From contig JAFLKR010000073.1 in NCBI GenBank assembly GCA_019163135.1, forward strand, positions 1-64,000: a stretch of DNA of 64,000 bases, read 5' to 3'. Each line of letters opens with the position of its first letter. Position 1 is the first letter of the stretch. Below the pieces are notes generated by a model that had not been told where the DNA came from, did no database searches, and saw only the letters and a list, made by a program, of their open reading frames with translations. The DNA comes from Desulfobulbaceae bacterium (GTDB lineage: Bacteria > Desulfobacterota > Desulfobulbia > Desulfobulbales > Desulfobulbaceae). Position numbers and translations under genes: made by a program. Positions 1-7,829 of the stretch are shown here, piece by piece.

Positions 1-358
1 AGGCCTTATCAACGGGGATGTGCTGATCGTTACCAGTGAGGATGCGCGCTGTTGAATGATAGGTCAGTCCGCTTATGCGGTCGCGGACGACCTGCGCCTT
101 TTCCTCCGAAACCCGGGTGGCAAGGACCACGGCGGGCATGCGTAGCAGGGCCGTAAGAATCTCGACCATCTGATCGGCGGACTTGTTTTCGCCGAAAACC
201 GCTTCGGGCAGCCCGGTGCGGAGGGAGCGATGGTGGTCCAGTCGGGCGGAATCCAAGACCTCCACCGGCCAGTGGCGGAGTCGTTCAAGGGCCTGGTTGA
301 CCTCAATTTCTCCGGTCTGGACCTGCTGTAAAAGTGTGGTAAGGCTCTGTTCATTCAT
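1..358 (-). CDS. larB: LarB, nickel-pincer cofactor biosynthesis (5' part only)
   Basis: Read on the minus strand from the ATG at 358, the frame stays open to the window edge for about 119 codons and starts MNEQSLTTLLQQVQTGEI. It is absent from the ORF track because its stop lies outside; the 73..354 entry is a shadow in another frame. The helical N-terminus followed by LDHHRSLRTGLPEAVF resembles LarB, the AIR-carboxylase-like enzyme that carboxylates nicotinic acid adenine dinucleotide in lactate-racemase cofactor synthesis. The PurE-like C-terminal domain is not in the window. It is divergent from the next gene. Family recognition is by pattern only, without a search. Confidence 0.72.
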   Translation of the reverse strand, partial: MNEQSLTTLLQQVQTGEIEVNQALERLRHWPVEVLDSARLDHHRSLRTGLPEAVFGENKSADQMVEILTALLRMPAVVLATRVSEEKAQVVRDRISGLTYHSTARILTGNDQHIPVDKA

Positions 359-410
359 GGAAAGTGACTCGTTAAAATTTGGCTTCGACTCTACCATGGG
401 GGAATCAGCT

Positions 411-425
411 CGTAAACAGTTTACG
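411..425. promoter_or_regulatory. Perfect 7-1-7 palindrome between divergent genes
   Basis: CGTAAACAGTTTACG is a perfect inverted repeat around a single central base. It lies in the 143-bp divergent spacer between larB (minus) and the kinase pair (plus). The size and position suit a dimeric regulator site, but no regulator is adjacent and no convincing promoter was found around it. It may be chance. Confidence 0.3.
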
Positions 426-501
426 CTGGTCTCAGGTTCTGTTAAATTGCCGCCAACCTCAAACCAAACAGGGCTGCCCGGTGTAGCTCGGAGACTTTCT
501 T

Positions 502-1518
502 ATGCCTAATGACCATCTACCACCTTTCCTGCAGGCGTTGCTGCGGGCTGATCGTTATGACCATCCCGCATCGGACATCCAACTTCTCCAAACCCATATT
601 TCCTATGTCATCCTCGCCGGTGGGTTCGTCTATAAATTCAAAAAACCAGTGAACTTCGGTTTTCTCGACTTCTCCGATCTTGATAAGCGACGTTATTGTT
701 GTCAACAGGAACTGCTCCTCAATCGTAGACTTTGCCCCGATGTCTATCTGGGCCTGGTTGAGGTCACCGCCGAATCGGACGGGAGTTGGCAACTCAATGG
801 CAAGGGCGAGATCGTTGAATACGGGGTTAAAATGGTGCGGATGCCGGAAGAGAGAATGATGACGCAGCTCATCCGTTCCGGAGAACTGCATGACTCCCAC
901 ATCGACGCTCTGGTGGAGGTGCTGGCGGACTTCTATCAAAGGGCCGAGGGTGGAGACGAGATCAAGCGTTTCGGCACGGCAACTGCGGTTGGCGTCAATG
1001 TGCTTGAAAACTTTGAACAGACCAGAAATTTTATTGACCAGGGGGCGCTGGGCCAGGTTCAGTTTGATCAGATATCCAGCTATGCCCGTGGCGTACTCGC
1101 CCGGGAGGAACTGTTCCAGCGACGAATCGACGGCGGCTTTATCCGGGACTGCCACGGCGATCTTTACTCCGCCAACATCTGTCTGGCGGACAAGGTCTAC
1201 ATTTACGACTGCATCGAATTTAATCAGCGTTTTCGTTACTGCGATGTTGCCAGCGATGTGGCCTTTCTGGCCATGGATCTGGATTTTTATGGACTCGACG
1301 GGTTGGCGCGCCGGTTTATCGAAAGATTTATCCTGAAAACGGCTGATCCGGGTTTGGCAGAGATGCTCAATTTCTACAAATGCTACCGTGCCTATGTTCG
1401 TGGTAAGATTGGTTTATTTACGGCAAGCGATCCGGCAGTCGATCCGGCGGTCAAAACGGCCTGCCTGGAGAATGCCGCCAAATATTTTATCCTGGCCCAG
1501 CGTTATGCCGTTGCCTGA
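502..1518 (+). CDS. Aminoglycoside-phosphotransferase-like kinase (COG2187 N-terminal half)
   Basis: This 338-residue protein has a protein-kinase-like APH fold signature. An N-terminal lobe has GGFVYKFKKPV with a candidate ATP-binding lysine near residues 40-48. A catalytic loop reads RDCHGDLYSANICL near residue 213 (HGD..N), followed by YDCIEFN as the likely metal-binding segment. A GGAG lies 7-8 nt before the ATG. Many bacteria carry this domain fused to the P-loop domain that here is the next, overlapping gene, and the substrate of that family is not established. True aminoglycoside resistance is unlikely. Confidence 0.75.
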   Translation: MPNDHLPPFLQALLRADRYDHPASDIQLLQTHISYVILAGGFVYKFKKPVNFGFLDFSDLDKRRYCCQQELLLNRRLCPDVYLGLVEVTAESDGSWQLNGKGEIVEYGVKMVRMPEERMMTQLIRSGELHDSHIDALVEVLADFYQRAEGGDEIKRFGTATAVGVNVLENFEQTRNFIDQGALGQVQFDQISSYARGVLAREELFQRRIDGGFIRDCHGDLYSANICLADKVYIYDCIEFNQRFRYCDVASDVAFLAMDLDFYGLDGLARRFIERFILKTADPGLAEMLNFYKCYRAYVRGKIGLFTASDPAVDPAVKTACLENAAKYFILAQRYAVA

Positions 1519-2122
1519 CTTCACCCCTCGCCTCCCCGTCACCGGCGAGTATCTTGTGGTGGTTTTTTTTGGCATGACGGCCTCAGGCAAATCAACCCTT
1601 GGGCAGGCGTGGGCCCAGGCTTGCCGGGCGAGCTATCACAACACCGACCGGGTGAGGAAGGAACTGGCGGGGGTCCAGGCTACGGCTCGGCGTCCGGATC
1701 AGATCTCGGGTGGAATTTATTCCCCCGATTTTACCGAGAAGACCTACCAAGCCATGCTTGATCGCACCCGGAAGGATTTTACTCAGGGGTACGACATGGT
1801 GGTGCTTGATGGCTCTTACAGCCGTCGTCACGATCGTGAGCAGGTCAGGCAGGTGGCGGAAGCGATCGGCGCCCGCTGTATCTTTATCTTCTGCACCTGC
1901 TCGGATAGGGAGGTGCAGCGTCGTCTCGATTGTCGAACTCGTGATCCGGAGGCGGTCTCCGATGGTCGCTGGGAAATCTACCAGCATCAGAAGGCTACCT
2001 TTGAAATACCGGGCGGCGATGAGGAAGGGGAGCGCATCACCCTCAACACCGAGCAGAGTGTTGAGGGCATGCTGGAATGGCTGGGGACGCATCCCTTGTT
2101 CAGGGAGGGCAGCCACTGTTAG
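1505..2122 (+). CDS. P-loop kinase/ATPase (COG0645-like, split partner of the upstream gene)
   Basis: The ORF track opens at 1388, but that part only shadows the upstream gene. The ATG at 1505 overlaps the upstream stop by 14 nt and gives 205 residues. Residues 19-30 contain the Walker A segment FFGMTASGKST; VVLDGSYSRRHDRE matches the acidic strand and arginine lid of small nucleotide or gluconate-type kinases. In fused homologues this domain follows the APH-like domain directly, so here the two halves are separate but overlapping reading frames, probably translationally coupled. The substrate is unknown. Confidence 0.72.
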   Translation: MPLPDFTPRLPVTGEYLVVVFFGMTASGKSTLGQAWAQACRASYHNTDRVRKELAGVQATARRPDQISGGIYSPDFTEKTYQAMLDRTRKDFTQGYDMVVLDGSYSRRHDREQVRQVAEAIGARCIFIFCTCSDREVQRRLDCRTRDPEAVSDGRWEIYQHQKATFEIPGGDEEGERITLNTEQSVEGMLEWLGTHPLFREGSHC

Positions 2123-2129
2123 AAGGTGT

Positions 2130-2996
2130 TTACTGCGCCGGCGTGGCCGGATCGTCGACTTTGTTTTGGGTACTCTCCGGGGTCGGGGGCTGCGTCGTTG
2201 TTTTATCTGCGGCTGAAGCGGCGGCTTCTCTATCGGCCGGGGCGGTGGTCATGAATTCCGGCAGCCATTTTCGCATACCCCACTCAGGCGCTTTTCCCGC
2301 CTGCAGTTGTTCAAGCAGTGCCTTGGCTTGAGGAGCCATGGTGGAGTCGGGATACATGGCCAGAAGATATTTCAGCCGATGCTTGGCCTCCTCATAATGA
2401 TTGGTTCGGACATAAAAAACCGCGACCATATACTCATGATTGACCAGAAACTCTTTGGCGTCCTTAATCCTGGCTTTGGCTTCTTTTGCATAGGGTGACT
2501 GGGGGTAAGTCTGAATCACTCGGGTAAAGGATTTAATGGCATCCTTGGGTCCGGAGGTATCCCTATCGATTCGGTCCGTACGGCTGAAGTCGCACATGCC
2601 GATCTGGAACAAGACATAGGGGATGGCTTCGTTGGTCGGGTGACGCTCTTCAAACTCTTTATAAAGCGCTTTGGCTTCGGTGTATTGCTTGTTGTAATAA
2701 TAAGCGTCGGCGGCTTTGAGTTCGGCCAGCATGGCTTGGGCACTGAACGGATGCTCATCGAGGATGAGTTTGAAGGCCTTGATAGCATCGCTGTAATTGC
2801 CGACATCATAGGCATCCATGCCTTGGACGATCAAGATGTCGGGGGGGAGCGATTTCGGGTCCTCTTCTTCACCAAAAGAAAATTTGTTGAACATGCCACT
2901 GAAGGTCGAACAGCCTGAAAGCGTTGTTACTGCGAGCATTAGAAGAATCAGGAGGAGCCGTTTGCGCCTGCTGGATGATTGGATATGTTGCGACAT
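2130..2996 (-). CDS. bamD: Outer membrane assembly lipoprotein BamD
   Basis: This 288-residue protein has a basic N-terminus, one hydrophobic segment and a lipobox ending LSGC at Cys29, so it should be an outer-membrane lipoprotein. The following tetratricopeptide-like repeats (GMDAYDVGNYSDAIKAFKLI, then YYNKQYTEAKALYKEFEERHP and KSFTRVIQTYPQSPYAKEA) match BamD, an essential partner of BamA in inserting beta-barrel proteins. The last 40 residues are Ala/Thr/Pro-rich and probably disordered. It ends 8 nt from the convergent P-loop kinase gene. Its start lies 12 nt beyond the end of trxB, so it may be co-transcribed with trxA-trxB. Confidence 0.9.
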   Translation of the reverse strand: MSQHIQSSSRRKRLLLILLMLAVTTLSGCSTFSGMFNKFSFGEEEDPKSLPPDILIVQGMDAYDVGNYSDAIKAFKLILDEHPFSAQAMLAELKAADAYYYNKQYTEAKALYKEFEERHPTNEAIPYVLFQIGMCDFSRTDRIDRDTSGPKDAIKSFTRVIQTYPQSPYAKEAKARIKDAKEFLVNHEYMVAVFYVRTNHYEEAKHRLKYLLAMYPDSTMAPQAKALLEQLQAGKAPEWGMRKWLPEFMTTAPADREAAASAADKTTTQPPTPESTQNKVDDPATPAQ

Positions 2997-3008
2997 GATA
3001 GGGGCCCC

Positions 3009-3968
3009 TTATTCGCTGCAGTTGAGAGGTTGGTCCGGCGCCTGGTTGCCGAGAAAATGCTCGGCGGATAACTCGGCGACAGCACCTTCTCCGGCGGCAT
3101 TGATTATTTGACGGGAACGTTTGCTGCGGATATCGCCGGCGGCATAGACCCCTGGGATATTCGTCGCCATTTCTTCATCGGTGATGACGAATCCGGCGGC
3201 ATCGATCCGCAGTTGCTCCAAGGGCAGAATGGCATTGTTGGCGGCGATACCGATCAGCACAAAGATACCGGTTACTTTTAGGATTGATTCGTCGCCGCCA
3301 TGGTGCACCAGCAGGAGTTCCTCCACACCGTTCTTGTCACCCTTGATTTCCTTGATCTGGGTGTTCCAGAGAAAATCGATTTTAGGGTTGCAGAAGGCCT
3401 TTTCCTGCAGGATTTTTGTAGCCCGTAGTTCACTTCGACGGTGGATGACCGTGACCCTTGCGGCGAATTTGGTCAAATGCAGGGCATCCTGGATGGCGGT
3501 ATTGCCGCCCCCAACCACCGCGATTTCCTGATTCCGATAAAAGGGGCCGTCGCAGGTAGCGCAATAGGAGACCCCGCGACCGGAAAATTCCGATTCGCCG
3601 GGGATTTCTAGTTTGCGTGGTTTGGCACCGGTGCAGAGGATAATAGTTTTCGCCGTGAGGATTTCGCCGTTATCCAGGGTGATCGTTTTGAGGTCACCGA
3701 TTAAGTTGAGAGACTTAATGGTCGCGAATTTTTTTTCTAGCCCAAAGCGATCCGCATGGGCGGTCATTTTGTCGATCAGGTCAAATCCGGAAATTCCATC
3801 CGCAAATCCCGGATAATTATCAACCCAGTCGGTCACCAGCACCTGGCCGCCGGTGGCCCCTTTTTCAACAAGTAAGGTTTTAAGACGACCACGGGCGGCA
3901 TACAATCCGGCCGTCAGGCCCGCCGGCCCGCCACCGACGATAATTAGCTGATATTGTGCCTGTTGCAT
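3009..3968 (-). CDS. trxB: Thioredoxin reductase
   Basis: A 319-residue flavoprotein that reduces thioredoxin with NADPH. The FAD motif GGGPAGLTAGLYAA is at residues 12-25, the redox pair is C136-A-T-C139, the NAD(P) loop is VVGGGNTA near 151, and an HRR..LR sequence favours NADPH. I start at the ATG at 3968 instead of the TTG at 4013 in the ORF track, because that TTG lies inside the loop of the hairpin separating trxA from trxB. No strong ribosome binding site is seen. trxA is immediately upstream. Confidence 0.93.
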   Translation of the reverse strand: MQQAQYQLIIVGGGPAGLTAGLYAARGRLKTLLVEKGATGGQVLVTDWVDNYPGFADGISGFDLIDKMTAHADRFGLEKKFATIKSLNLIGDLKTITLDNGEILTAKTIILCTGAKPRKLEIPGESEFSGRGVSYCATCDGPFYRNQEIAVVGGGNTAIQDALHLTKFAARVTVIHRRSELRATKILQEKAFCNPKIDFLWNTQIKEIKGDKNGVEELLLVHHGGDESILKVTGIFVLIGIAANNAILPLEQLRIDAAGFVITDEEMATNIPGVYAAGDIRSKRSRQIINAAGEGAVAELSAEHFLGNQAPDQPLNCSE

Positions 3969-3980
3969 GGTCGTTTGCAC

Positions 3981-4024
3981 CAAAAAGAAGGCACGATCCT
4001 TTGCGGTGCGCAAAAAATCGTGCC
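3981..4024 (-). terminator. Hairpin with U-rich tail between trxA and trxB
   Basis: On the minus strand GGCACGAT and ATCGTGCC form a perfect 8-bp stem (4024-4017 with 3997-3990) around a 19-nt loop, followed by TTCTTTTT. It sits 13 nt after trxA and about 12 nt before the trxB ATG. This geometry fits a partial intrinsic terminator that lowers trxB expression relative to trxA. Confidence 0.7.
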
Positions 4025-4037
4025 GGAAAAGGAAAAC

Positions 4038-4367
4038 CTAGATGGCTTTTTTGATCAAATCCTGGAGTTGCGATTTGCCCACGGCTCCGGTAATCTGATC
4101 GACAACTTCACCGCCTTTAAAAAGAATGAGCGTCGGGATGGCGCGAATCCCGAATTTTCCGGGGGTAGCGGGGTTGTCGTCCACATTCATTTTAGCGATA
4201 ACGACTTTGCCTTCAAATTCGGCTGCAAGCTCGTCAATAACCGGACCGATAGCCTTACATGGGCCACACCATGGCGCCCAAAAATCAACCAGGCAGGGAA
4301 GCTCGTTTCCAACAACCTTGGCATCGAATTCACCGTCAGATATGTGCATTACATTGTCACTTGCCAT
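4038..4367 (-). CDS. trxA: Thioredoxin
   Basis: A 109-residue cytoplasmic thioredoxin with the standard active site WCGPC (Cys34, Cys37), the cis-proline segment AIPTLILFKGG and normal length. It reduces protein disulfides such as those in reductases and peroxidases. AAGGAG lies 8 nt before the ATG. trxB follows downstream, so the reductase-thioredoxin pair is co-directional. hemL is divergent. Confidence 0.95.
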   Translation of the reverse strand: MASDNVMHISDGEFDAKVVGNELPCLVDFWAPWCGPCKAIGPVIDELAAEFEGKVVIAKMNVDDNPATPGKFGIRAIPTLILFKGGEVVDQITGAVGKSQLQDLIKKAI

Positions 4368-4548
4368 CTTTATCTCTCCTTTTGAACAGCCATCGAAAAC
4401 AGTTGTAAAATTTTTATGAATTCTAACTGGTTACGTAATGATAAGATACATAGGCAATCATTCTACCTTGCGCGTCAGTAGGTGACAAGAAAAAATTGAC
4501 ATCTTTCGGCTTCTGTCAAGTCGGCCCTCTGCTGATTTCTTTTTGGTT

Positions 4549-4578
4549 TTGACATCTGAAAAACCTCCATGCTATAAA
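4549..4578 (+). promoter_or_regulatory. Sigma70-type promoter of hemL
   Basis: TTGACA (4549-4554) and TATAAA (4573-4578) are 18 bp apart, close to consensus. The predicted transcription start is near 4585, about 55 nt before the hemL ATG. This also argues against the upstream start at 4543 used in the ORF track, which would precede the transcript. Confidence 0.8.
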
Positions 4579-4638
4579 GAACGTTACTGTCGAAACAGCC
4601 TCGGAAACATCTTCGCCGTATTTTTTACCAGGAGCCCC

Positions 4639-5928
4639 ATGAAAACAGATCGATCAGCATATCTTTTTGCCCAGGCCCAAAAATTCATTCCAGGCGGCGT
4701 CAATTCCCCGGTGAGGGCCTGCCGATCCGTCGGCTGTGACCCATTATTCATCAAAAAGGCGGCCGGGTGCATAATCACCGATGTCGACGGCAATACCTTT
4801 ATAGATTTTGTTGGCTCATGGGGCCCGATGATTCTCGGGCATGCCCATCCGGAGGTGGTGGAGGCGATCCAAAAGACCGCTCTTGATGGTACCAGTTTTG
4901 GTGCACCGTGTTCTTTGGAAGTCGAATTGGCCGAAATGGTGTGCGCTGCCATGCCCTCGCTGCAGAAAGTCCGCTTTGTCAACTCAGGAACCGAAGCCAC
5001 CATGAGTGCCATCCGCGTGGCTCGCGGATACACCGGCAAAAAGAAAGTGGTGAAATTTGACGGATGTTATCATGGTCACGCCGATTCCTTCCTGGTGAAG
5101 GCTGGTTCGGGCGTGATCACCCTCGGTATACCGGGCAGTCCTGGAGTTCCAGAGGAAATTGTTCGCAATACCTTATCGATTCCCTATAACGACATCGCGA
5201 TTTTGGAGCACACCCTGCGGGATGCCTCCCTCGATATTGCCTGCGTTATCGTTGAACCGGTGGCCGGCAATATGGGAGTGGTCGTTCCTGAAATCAATTT
5301 CCTCCGAAAACTTAGGGCCTTGACCAGTGAACTCGGGATTGTGCTGATTTTCGATGAGGTCATCACCGGGTTTCGTTTAGCCTTGGGCGGGGCACAGGAG
5401 CGTTTCGGCGTCACCCCTGATCTCACCTGCCTCGGTAAAATCATCGGCGGTGGTTTGCCAGTGGGGGCCTACGGGGGCAAAGCGGAAATCATGGATATGG
5501 TGGCCCCCGATGGCCCGGTCTATCAGGCCGGAACGCTGTCCGGCAATCCCCTGGCTATGGCGGCAGGACTAGCGATGCTCAAGGTAGTCAACCGACCTGG
5601 TTTTTACGCAGACCTGGAAGAGAAGAGTGCCTGGTTCGGCGGGGAAATGGCCAAGATTGTCGCAAAATTTTCTATCCCGACCGTCTTCAACCGGATCGGT
5701 TCCATGATGACCTGCTTCTTCGTTAAGGAACCGGTCACGGATTTCGAGTCGGCCATGCGCGCCGATACTGGGCTCTACGGTCAATATTATCGTCAGATGC
5801 TGGCGGGCGGTGTTTGGCTTGCCCCCTCGCAGTTTGAAGCAGCTTTTCTTTCGGCTGCACATGACCGGGAGCATTTGGAAAAAGCGTTAATGGTGACTGA
5901 ATCGTCATTCAAAAAATTGATAGTTTAA
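4639..5928 (+). CDS. hemL: Glutamate-1-semialdehyde 2,1-aminomutase
   Basis: Converts glutamate-1-semialdehyde to 5-aminolevulinate in the C5 route of tetrapyrrole synthesis. It is a PLP enzyme of aminotransferase class III. From the ATG at 4639 it is 429 residues, the usual length. NSGTEATMSAIRVARG is near residue 116, the cofactor aspartate lies in LIFDEVITGF near 239, and the Schiff-base lysine is K267 in CLGKIIGGG. CAGGAG precedes the chosen ATG, and the promoter lies downstream of the longer start. The product would feed heme, siroheme and B12. Confidence 0.95.
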   Translation: MKTDRSAYLFAQAQKFIPGGVNSPVRACRSVGCDPLFIKKAAGCIITDVDGNTFIDFVGSWGPMILGHAHPEVVEAIQKTALDGTSFGAPCSLEVELAEMVCAAMPSLQKVRFVNSGTEATMSAIRVARGYTGKKKVVKFDGCYHGHADSFLVKAGSGVITLGIPGSPGVPEEIVRNTLSIPYNDIAILEHTLRDASLDIACVIVEPVAGNMGVVVPEINFLRKLRALTSELGIVLIFDEVITGFRLALGGAQERFGVTPDLTCLGKIIGGGLPVGAYGGKAEIMDMVAPDGPVYQAGTLSGNPLAMAAGLAMLKVVNRPGFYADLEEKSAWFGGEMAKIVAKFSIPTVFNRIGSMMTCFFVKEPVTDFESAMRADTGLYGQYYRQMLAGGVWLAPSQFEAAFLSAAHDREHLEKALMVTESSFKKLIV

Positions 5929-6012
5929 TTAAAAAAATATTGCGCTTGCCAGTCGCGCATGCTACCTGTACCAGCGATTATCAAGTCTCCAATGGTGGAG
6001 AAGGAGCGACAG

Positions 6013-6240
6013 ATGTCTGATGAGCGCAGAGAAATGTTCAGGCAACTGGCGGTCTACAGTCAGGTAGGCATGACCTTTGTTTTTTCCATCCTGATTGGAT
6101 TTGGAATAGGGTGGGCGATTGACAATAAGCTTTTTGACGGTAAAACGGCCCCTTATTTTTCGTTTATTTTTTTGGGTTTTGGCATCCTGGCCGGATTTAA
6201 GAACCTCTGGGACCTGACCAAGAAGATGCAGGATGAATAA
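6013..6240 (+). CDS. atpZ: AtpZ/AtpI-family F0F1 accessory protein
   Basis: A 75-residue protein with two predicted membrane helices: GMTFVFSILIGFGIGWAID and a second around FSFIFLGFGILAGFKNL, with a short loop. This is the AtpZ pattern, a small protein commonly first in F0 operons and linked to ATP-synthase assembly or cation handling. The ATG at 6013 is preceded by GAAGGAG; the track start at 5959 has no such site. Its last codons overlap the next gene by 8 nt. Confidence 0.8.
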   Translation: MSDERREMFRQLAVYSQVGMTFVFSILIGFGIGWAIDNKLFDGKTAPYFSFIFLGFGILAGFKNLWDLTKKMQDE

Positions 6241-6679
6241 ACTGTGCAAGGTAAAAGGGCGCGGAGCCGAATCGGAAACCCTCGTCGCTCGTCAGGTGAT
6301 GGTCTTTAGTGCGCTATTGTTGATCGTACTGGCGGCCGGTGGCTGGTATATGCATAGCTTGACCTTTGCCTGCTCGGTACTGATTGGCGGTGTGCTGGTC
6401 AATGGTAGCTTTTGGCTGCTGAAAAATGATATTCAACGGATAATGCAGCGGGTTGTTGATGCTGACGGGCTCGAAAACGCTGCGTTTTCCTTTGAAAAAA
6501 CAAGATTTTTTTTGAGGTTTTATGCCCGGCTGGTTGTTCTGGGTTTATTGTTATTTGTGCTGGCCTCGCGGGTGACGATTAATGTAATCGGCTTAACCCT
6601 GGGGCTGGCCACGGTTATGTTCAGTGTTGTTATTATCGGCTTGAGCACAGGAAAATGCTGGAGGCCGAGCAAAGCTTGA
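6233..6679 (+). CDS. atpI: ATP synthase subunit I-like membrane protein
   Basis: A 148-residue protein with four likely transmembrane segments in two hairpins (around residues 24-42, 46-66, 95-112, 117-137). It lies between atpZ and atpB, where AtpI usually sits. AtpI assists c-ring assembly in characterised systems. The sequence is poorly conserved, so the call rests on topology and position. It overlaps atpZ by 8 nt and is probably translationally coupled. Confidence 0.75.
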   Translation: MNKLCKVKGRGAESETLVARQVMVFSALLLIVLAAGGWYMHSLTFACSVLIGGVLVNGSFWLLKNDIQRIMQRVVDADGLENAAFSFEKTRFFLRFYARLVVLGLLLFVLASRVTINVIGLTLGLATVMFSVVIIGLSTGKCWRPSKA

Positions 6680-6693
6680 GGAGAATGTAGGTT

Positions 6694-7416
6694 ATGGAAC
6701 ATCCGATATTATTTATTTCATTGATTCTGCAAGGATTAGGATTGCCGGTACCTCACACTCCGGTCGGCCATACCCTCCTGGAAAAGCTGTGTGAGCCGTA
6801 TATGACCTATACTTGGATGGTCATGGCTTTTCTCATCATTGTCCCTAAACTAACCATGGGGAAACTGGAGATGGTACCGGGTAGCGGTCAAAATTTCTGG
6901 GAAGTGATGATCGGCGGCTTGATGGACTTTTTCGCCGAGAATCTTGGCGAAAAAGGGGCGAAAATGTTGTTCCCGATGATGGCTACTTTTTTCTTTTATA
7001 TCATTTTGGCCAACATGATCGGGCTTATTCCCGGTTTCATGTCGCCTACGTCCAGCCTCAATATCACTCTGGGAATGACGATCATTGTTTGGGTCACTCA
7101 CCATGTTTTGGGATTCAGGTACCATGGGCTTAAATATTACAAGCATTTCATGGGGCCGAGCAAGGTTTTGGCTCCGTTTATGTTTCTGCTGGAGATGATC
7201 AGTAACTTCGCACGGCTGATTTCACTCTCCATGCGTCTTTTCGGTAACATTTTCGCGAAAGAGGTTCTGCTGGCCGTACTTTTCATGCTGGCAGGCGCTT
7301 TCTTTGCCCCACTGCCTATCCTGTGCCTGGGTGTATTGGTATCGGTGATCCAGGCGGTAGTTTTTGTCCTGCTCGCCGTGCTCTACTGCGCTGGTGCTAT
7401 GGAACACGCTCATTAA
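6694..7416 (+). CDS. atpB: ATP synthase F0 subunit a
   Basis: A 240-residue integral membrane protein forming the ion half-channels next to the c-ring. The essential arginine is R181 in LISLSMRLFGNIFAKE, and the protein is strongly hydrophobic with about five to six helices. LGLPVPHTPVGHTL resembles the N-terminal part of bacterial a subunits. GAGGAG lies upstream. It is followed by atpE. No F1 genes are in the window, so the alpha3-beta3 part is encoded elsewhere. Confidence 0.94.
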   Translation: MEHPILFISLILQGLGLPVPHTPVGHTLLEKLCEPYMTYTWMVMAFLIIVPKLTMGKLEMVPGSGQNFWEVMIGGLMDFFAENLGEKGAKMLFPMMATFFFYIILANMIGLIPGFMSPTSSLNITLGMTIIVWVTHHVLGFRYHGLKYYKHFMGPSKVLAPFMFLLEMISNFARLISLSMRLFGNIFAKEVLLAVLFMLAGAFFAPLPILCLGVLVSVIQAVVFVLLAVLYCAGAMEHAH

Positions 7417-7489
7417 TAAGTTTTTTAGGTTTCCGTTCTACGGAGAAGAAGGCCAACTTTATATAATTTAAGTACGGAGGAACAAAACA

Positions 7490-7750
7490 ATGGATAAACT
7501 TAGTCTTGCTTTGATTTGTATCGGCGCTGCTCTCAGTATCGGTCTGGCCGGTCACGGTGCAGGTATTGGTATGGGAAATGGTTTGCGTGGCGCATGTGAC
7601 GGCGTAGCTCGTAATCCTGAAGCCAAGGGCGCCATTACCACCACCATGATTCTTGGTATGGCTCTGTGTGAGTCCATCGCCATTTATGGTCTGGTTATCG
7701 CTTTCATCCTGCTCTATGCCAACCCCTTCAAAGCAGCGCTCGGTCTATAA
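7490..7750 (+). CDS. atpE: ATP synthase F0 subunit c
   Basis: An 86-residue hairpin of two helices that assembles the proton-translocating ring. Helix 1 carries the glycine-repeat packing motif GHGAGIGMGNG. The polar loop is ARNPEAKG, and the ion-carrying carboxylate is E61 in LCESIAIYG. The glutamine that coordinates sodium in Ilyobacter-type rings aligns with Met28 here, which points to protons despite the E-S pair. CGGAGG lies 10 nt before the ATG, suiting high expression. A terminator follows. Confidence 0.95.
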   Translation: MDKLSLALICIGAALSIGLAGHGAGIGMGNGLRGACDGVARNPEAKGAITTTMILGMALCESIAIYGLVIAFILLYANPFKAALGL

Positions 7751-7780
7751 TTCAGATCGATAAAAGGGAATTCCCTTATG

Positions 7781-7812
7781 AAGGGCTGCGGCTGTTGCCG
7801 TAGCCCTTTTTT
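7781..7812 (+). terminator. Rho-independent terminator after atpE
   Basis: AAGGGCTGCGG pairs with CCGTAGCCCTT (one G-T pair) around a 6-nt loop and is followed by a T tract. It ends the F0 operon 31 nt after atpE. The -35 of a possible promoter for the next gene overlaps its right arm. Confidence 0.9.
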
Positions 7813-7823
7813 ATTGCTATTCT
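7795..7823 (+). promoter_or_regulatory. Possible promoter for the nucleoside phosphorylase gene
   Basis: TTGCCG (7795-7800) and TATTCT (7818-7823) are 17 bp apart, each matching consensus at 4 of 6 positions. The expected transcription start falls on or beside the ATG at 7830, and no Shine-Dalgarno sequence precedes that ATG. The mRNA would be leaderless or nearly so. Sequence evidence only. Confidence 0.4.
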
Positions 7824-7829
7824 CCCGCC

